This document shows, piece by piece, positions 46,008 to 50,549 of a stretch of 50,549 nucleotides of DNA (its first letter is position 1; each line of letters opens with the position of its first letter). The notes under the pieces were generated by a model. The model searched no databases and was not told the origin of the DNA. It saw only the letters and a list, made by a program, of their open reading frames with translations. The DNA is from Gammaproteobacteria bacterium (lineage in GTDB: Bacteria; Pseudomonadota; Gammaproteobacteria; Magnimaribacterales; TMED112): NCBI GenBank assembly GCA_002716745.1, contig PBBW01000005.1:360210-410758 (forward strand), written 5' to 3'. Position numbers and translations under genes: made by a program.

Positions 46008-46847
46008 ATGAAATTCCAAGGAACTAAAAAATATATTGCAACTGAAGATTTAAAGCTTGCTGTTAATGCATCGTTAAATCTTGAGAAACCCTTATTGATA
46101 AAAGGGGAGCCAGGTACTGGCAAAACAATGCTTGCACTGGAGGTAGCAGAGGCTTTAGGAATGAGATTGGTTGAATGGCATATCAAATCAACTACGAAAG
46201 CATCACAAGGTTTATATGAATACGATGCTGTTTCAAGACTAAGGGACTCACAACTTGGCAATGAAAAGGTAAAAGATATTGCTAACTATATAAAACAAGG
46301 AAAACTATGGGATGCATTTCAATCAGATGAGAGAGTAGTTTTGTTGGTTGATGAAATAGATAAAGCAGATATAGAATTTCCAAATGACCTCCTTCAAGAA
46401 TTAGATAGAATGGAGTTTTACTGTTATGAGCTAGATAAAACAATAAAAGCTAAAAAGAGACCACTTGTAATCATTACATCAAACAATGAAAAAGATTTAC
46501 CAGATGCTTTTCTTAGACGATGTTTTTTTCACTACATTGCTTTCCCGGACAGAGTAGTACTGGAAAAAATAATAAATGTTCATATTCCAAAACTAAAGAA
46601 AAAATTGCTAAAAGATTCGTTGGACACTTTTTTTGATATTAGAAAAGTGCCTGGCATGAAAAAAAAGCCAACTACTTCTGAACTTATAGACTGGCTAAAA
46701 CTTTTAGTTTCTGATGATCTTGCTCAGGAGGTCTTATCTTCGAAGCAATCAAATCTAGTGCCGCCTTTATATGGTGCATTATTGAAAAATGAACAAGATG
46801 TTGAGCTTCTTCAAAGGCTTGCATTCATGACTAGAAGAGAGAATTAA
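46008..46847 (+). CDS. MoxR-family AAA ATPase
   Basis: LLIKGEPGTGKTMLALEVAEAL Walker A, VVLLVDEIDKAD Walker B, ITSNNEKDLPDAFLRRC. Confidence 0.92.
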   Translation: MKFQGTKKYIATEDLKLAVNASLNLEKPLLIKGEPGTGKTMLALEVAEALGMRLVEWHIKSTTKASQGLYEYDAVSRLRDSQLGNEKVKDIANYIKQGKLWDAFQSDERVVLLVDEIDKADIEFPNDLLQELDRMEFYCYELDKTIKAKKRPLVIITSNNEKDLPDAFLRRCFFHYIAFPDRVVLEKIINVHIPKLKKKLLKDSLDTFFDIRKVPGMKKKPTTSELIDWLKLLVSDDLAQEVLSSKQSNLVPPLYGALLKNEQDVELLQRLAFMTRREN

Positions 46848-48028
46848 TGCTTGTAAATTTATTTACAGCTGTCAAAGGTTATGGTGTTCCTGTTACCTTA
46901 AGAGAATTTCTTGATCTTTTAACCGCCTTAGAAAAGAGATTAGTATTCGCTAATTGGAATGATTTCTACTACTTGTCCAGATCAATAATGGTTAAAGATG
47001 AAAAGTACTTTGATAAATTTGATAGGGCATTTGATGTTTATTTTAAAGGGATTGAAAACCTCGATGATGTTTTGAAATTGATTGTTCCTGAAGAGTGGCT
47101 CAGAAAAGAGTTTGAAAAAGAATTGACCCCTGAAGAGCTAAAAAAGATTAAAGATCTTGGTGGCTTAGAGCAGCTGATGAAAGAGTTCAAAAAAAGATTA
47201 GAAGAACAAGATAAAGAACATCATGGCGGTAGCAAGTGGATTGGAACTGCTGGAACTTCACCCTTTGGGAACGATGGTCAACATCCAAACGGTATAAGGG
47301 TTGGAGGAAAATCAAATAAAGGAATGGCTGCGAAGGTATGGGAAGATAGACAATTTCAAAATCTTGACGATTCATTGCAGCTTGGAACTAGAAATATAAA
47401 AGTTGCACTTAGAAAATTACGAAAGATGACAAGGAAAGGAGAGAACTGGGAATTTGACTTACACGGAACAATTAAAGAAACTGCAAAAAATGCTGGTTAT
47501 CTTGAATTAAATTATCTCAGAGAAAAGCTAAATGATATTAATCTTATAGTTTTTTTTGATGTTGGAGGATCAATGGATCCTTTTGTAAAAGTTTGCGAAG
47601 AATTATTTTCAGCAGCTAAATCAGAATTTAAAAATCTCGAATATTATTATTTTCATAATTGTATTTATGAGTCAGTGTGGAAAGATAATTTAAGGAGAAA
47701 AGACGAAAGGATAAAAACCCAAGATATTTTAAATAAATACTCTAAGAATCACAAAATCCTAATTATTGGTGACGCAAGTATGGCTCCATACGAACTTACA
47801 AATTCTGGAGGAAGTATTGAGCATTGGAATAAAGAATCTGGAGAAGAATGGGTTAAAAAGATTAACGCTCATTTCTATAAATCTGCTTGGCTTAATCCAG
47901 TTCATCAGGATCATTGGGATTACACGTCAACCATTAAAATGATTTCCACCTTGATGGATCAAAATATGTTCCCATTAACTATAAGCGGCATTTCCGATGC
48001 GGTAACGTATCTGTCAAAGAGAAATTAA
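46847..48028 (+). CDS. VWA-domain (CoxE-like) protein
   Basis: 393 aa; GVPVTLREFLDLL, DVGGSMDPF MIDAS-like motif; 1-bp overlap with MoxR gene. Confidence 0.88.
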   Translation: MLVNLFTAVKGYGVPVTLREFLDLLTALEKRLVFANWNDFYYLSRSIMVKDEKYFDKFDRAFDVYFKGIENLDDVLKLIVPEEWLRKEFEKELTPEELKKIKDLGGLEQLMKEFKKRLEEQDKEHHGGSKWIGTAGTSPFGNDGQHPNGIRVGGKSNKGMAAKVWEDRQFQNLDDSLQLGTRNIKVALRKLRKMTRKGENWEFDLHGTIKETAKNAGYLELNYLREKLNDINLIVFFDVGGSMDPFVKVCEELFSAAKSEFKNLEYYYFHNCIYESVWKDNLRRKDERIKTQDILNKYSKNHKILIIGDASMAPYELTNSGGSIEHWNKESGEEWVKKINAHFYKSAWLNPVHQDHWDYTSTIKMISTLMDQNMFPLTISGISDAVTYLSKRN

Positions 48029-48943
48029 ATGAGTGCAATTACCTTAAAATCACTTAGAAAAACATATTCAAATGATGTGGTTGCTTTAAAGGGTATAGAT
48101 TTAACTGTTGAGCGAGGAGATTTTTTTGCATTATTGGGCCCAAACGGTGCCGGCAAATCCACAATAATTGGTATTATTTCTTCATTGGTAAATAAAGACT
48201 CTGGCACCGTCGAAATTTGTGGAATAAATTGCGATGAGAATTTTTCAGAAGCTAAAACAAAACTTGGTGTTGTTAACCAGGAGTTCAACTTCTCTCAATT
48301 TGAATCAGTGATTGATATTATCGTCACACAAGCCGGTTATTATGGTATTGACTTTAAAACAGCAACAGCAAGAGCTGAAAAACATCTCAAAAGATTAGCC
48401 CTTTGGGACAAAAGAAATGATCAGGCAAGAATGCTATCTGGAGGTCAAAAAAGACGAATTATGATCATCAAGGCATTAATCCATGAGCCTGATTTACTGA
48501 TACTTGATGAGCCAACAGCAGGGGTTGATATAGAGTTGAGAAGAAGTCTTTGGGATTTTCTTCTGGAGATAAACAATGAAGGAACTACGATTATTTTAAC
48601 CACCCACTATTTAGAGGAGGCAGAAAATTTATGTAGAAATATTGCCATAATCGATAATGGCGAGATCATAAAAAATACAACTATGAACAGTTTGTTAAAA
48701 CAGATGGATGATCAAGACTTTGTAATTGAAACATCAGAAAAGCTTCCTACTAACTTTTCATTAAAAAATTTCAAAACTGAGGTTATAGACGAAAATAAGT
48801 TTTCTCTGACATTGTCTAAAGATTCATATATGAATGACCTATTCAATGATAGAGAAATTTCACACTTAAAAATTAAGAATATTAGAAATCAAACAAACAG
48901 ACTTGAGGAGCTTTTTATTAAACTCACAACTAAAGATGAATAA
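48029..48943 (+). CDS. ABC transporter ATP-binding protein (YadG-like)
   Basis: 304 aa; LLGPNGAGKSTII, LSGGQKRRIMI, LLILDEPTAGVD. Confidence 0.94.
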   Translation: MSAITLKSLRKTYSNDVVALKGIDLTVERGDFFALLGPNGAGKSTIIGIISSLVNKDSGTVEICGINCDENFSEAKTKLGVVNQEFNFSQFESVIDIIVTQAGYYGIDFKTATARAEKHLKRLALWDKRNDQARMLSGGQKRRIMIIKALIHEPDLLILDEPTAGVDIELRRSLWDFLLEINNEGTTIILTTHYLEEAENLCRNIAIIDNGEIIKNTTMNSLLKQMDDQDFVIETSEKLPTNFSLKNFKTEVIDENKFSLTLSKDSYMNDLFNDREISHLKIKNIRNQTNRLEELFIKLTTKDE

Positions 48944-49709
48944 TTTACAGGCATTAAGAACTCTGGCTTACGCAAATGTTAGGCGAATATTAAGGATATG
49001 GATACAAACGATATTGCCACCAGCAATAACCACTGCTTTATATTTTTTGATTTTTGGTTCTTTGATTGGCAGCAGAATCGGGAACATGCCTGGTTATGAG
49101 GGTTTTTCATATATTGAATTTATGGTCCCTGGATTAATAATGCTCTCTGTAATTACAAATTCATATGCAAATGTTGCATCCGCCTTCTTCGGTACAAAAT
49201 TTCAAAAATCTATTGAGGAAATAATTGTTTCTCCAATGCCAGCATGGGTAATCTTGATTGGTTTCTTAACTGGGGGTATAGCAAGAGGGGCGATAGTCGG
49301 AATCGTAGTTGTTTTAACAAGCTTATTTTTTGTTGAAATATCAATTAACAATTATTTTTTGACTTGTTTTTCTATAATAATTACTTCCCTTCTATTTTCA
49401 CTTTTGGGCCTAATGAATGGAATATATGCAAGAAATTTTGATGACGTAAGCATAGTTCCAACGTTTGTTTTAACACCCTTAATTTATTTAGGAGGAATTT
49501 TTTATTCAATAAACATTCTTTCTCCAGAGTGGCAAATAGTGTCTCAATTAAACCCTATTCTTTACATTGTAAATTTTTTTAGATACGCAATGTTGGGACA
49601 GTCAGAAATTGAACCTATGTTTGGATTTTCATTAATTGTTTTGTTTACGATTATTTTTTCTGGTATTTCTTATTATTTAATTCTTAAAGGAACTGGTATA
49701 AAAGAATGA
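48936..49709 (+). CDS. ABC-2 type transporter permease (YadH-like)
   Basis: Six-TM-type permease; PPAITTALYFLIFGSLIGSRIG, FVLTPLIYLGGIFYSI; start at internal ATG 48936 overlapping the ATPase. Confidence 0.9.
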   Translation: MNNLQALRTLAYANVRRILRIWIQTILPPAITTALYFLIFGSLIGSRIGNMPGYEGFSYIEFMVPGLIMLSVITNSYANVASAFFGTKFQKSIEEIIVSPMPAWVILIGFLTGGIARGAIVGIVVVLTSLFFVEISINNYFLTCFSIIITSLLFSLLGLMNGIYARNFDDVSIVPTFVLTPLIYLGGIFYSINILSPEWQIVSQLNPILYIVNFFRYAMLGQSEIEPMFGFSLIVLFTIIFSGISYYLILKGTGIKE

Positions 49710-50431
49710 CAAAACAAAGTCCGCTTGGGAAAAATATAAACTTTCCAAAGGCATTTTCTAAAGATCTTCTTCATCCAATATCAAGAGCAGAACAAAGGGA
49801 TAACATGCTGAGTGAAAGCCTTAATGGCTATGATATGTGGAATATTTTTGAATTGTTATGGATAGATCAAAAACATTTTTTACACCAAAATCAAATTTCG
49901 ATAAAGATAAACTGTAATTCAGAATTCATTCCAGAATCTAAATCTATGAAATTATTTCTGGGGTCATTGATATACAAGACTTTTGAGAACAAAAATCAAT
50001 TATATCGATTAATAACAAGCACACTTAATGATGTTCTTAAAACTTCAGTAGAAATTTATGATGATATTTATGAAAATACTTTTCAGGATCACGTTCCAAT
50101 AAAAGTTGCTAAAAATTTTCAGCTACCCCAATCAAAAAATACCACCAATGATACTAAACGTTTGTGTTTTGCTCCATTTCGATCATTGTGTCCAGTCACG
50201 AGCCAGCCTGATATAGCAAAAATTAATATTTGCGGACAGATAGATTCTGAAGATATTGATTCACTATCATCTTATTTAGGAAGTTTCTTTGATTTAAATG
50301 TTTATCATGAAAAATGTATTGAACAGATATATCTCAAATTAATAGAATGTAATCATCAAATAGATTATGTAGAAGGACACTTTGAGAGAAGAGGAGGTAT
50401 CTCTATAATACCTGTTCGTTTAAAAACGTAA
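49706..50431 (+). CDS. queF: NADPH-dependent 7-cyano-7-deazaguanine reductase
   Basis: 241 aa; ESKSMKLFL, FRSLCPVTSQPD (catalytic Cys/Asp), HEKCIEQIYL, RRGGISIIPVR. Confidence 0.92.
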   Translation: MTKQSPLGKNINFPKAFSKDLLHPISRAEQRDNMLSESLNGYDMWNIFELLWIDQKHFLHQNQISIKINCNSEFIPESKSMKLFLGSLIYKTFENKNQLYRLITSTLNDVLKTSVEIYDDIYENTFQDHVPIKVAKNFQLPQSKNTTNDTKRLCFAPFRSLCPVTSQPDIAKINICGQIDSEDIDSLSSYLGSFFDLNVYHEKCIEQIYLKLIECNHQIDYVEGHFERRGGISIIPVRLKT

Positions 50432-50440
50432 AAATCCCTT

Positions 50441-50446
50441 TATAAT
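50441..50446 (+). promoter_or_regulatory. Consensus -10 (TATAAT) of the tRNA-Ser promoter
   Basis: TATAAT 9 bp before the tRNA 5' end; -35 (GTTTAA) weak, inside queF 3' end. Confidence 0.5.
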
Positions 50447-50455
50447 AAGGTTTTC

Positions 50456-50546
50456 GGAGAGATGGCAGAGTGGTCGATCGCGCTACCTTGGAAAGGTAGT
50501 GAACGTTTATAGCGTTCCGAGGGTTCGAATCCCTCTCTCTCCGCCA
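50456..50546 (+). tRNA. tRNA-Ser(GGA)
   Basis: GGAGAGATGGCAGAGTGGTCGATCGCGCTACCTTGGAAAGGTAG...long variable arm...GGGTTCGAATCCCTCTCTCTCCGCCA. Confidence 0.97.
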
Positions 50547-50549
50547 TTT

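Noticed and set aside
1-50549. CRISPR arrays, prophage, insertion sequences, toxin-antitoxin or defence genes
   Set aside because: I found no regularly spaced repeats, transposase/integrase signatures or defence-type proteins in either strand of the ORF track.

Overview
AT-rich, gene-dense chromosomal window, apparently from a streamlined marine gammaproteobacterium. The SAR86-like assignment is an inference from gene content and order; no search was run. Contents: five tRNAs (Pro, Arg, His, Ala, Ser); the clpP-clpX-lon-hupB-ppiD-fabI block; gloB/rnhA/dnaQ/gltX; four TonB-dependent receptors (TBDRs); a TBDR / SLC13-type symporter / gamma-glutamyltransferase operon; a glucan-utilisation region (GH13, glucokinase, SSS sugar symporter, GH3, TBDR, GH16 lipoprotein); a glycosyltransferase cluster ending in a PlcP-Agt-like lipid-remodelling pair; rhomboid, BolA, an MMPL/RND exporter, TatD, a MoxR/VWA pair, a YadGH-like ABC exporter and QueF. 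I saw no CRISPR array, prophage, insertion sequence or obvious defence island. The least expected signal is in the TBDR 3' ends. All four TBDRs are followed by a strong hairpin, and for the three minus-strand TBDRs that hairpin abuts or lies inside the start of the next co-directional gene. The clearest case is a 13-bp perfect stem plus U-tract formed by the first codons of the SLC13-type symporter, which suggests translation-coupled transcription attenuation. Other leads are a dyad over a near-consensus promoter between the TBDR and GH16 genes, a possible homopolymer frameshift at the GH13 3' end, and the PlcP-Agt pair.
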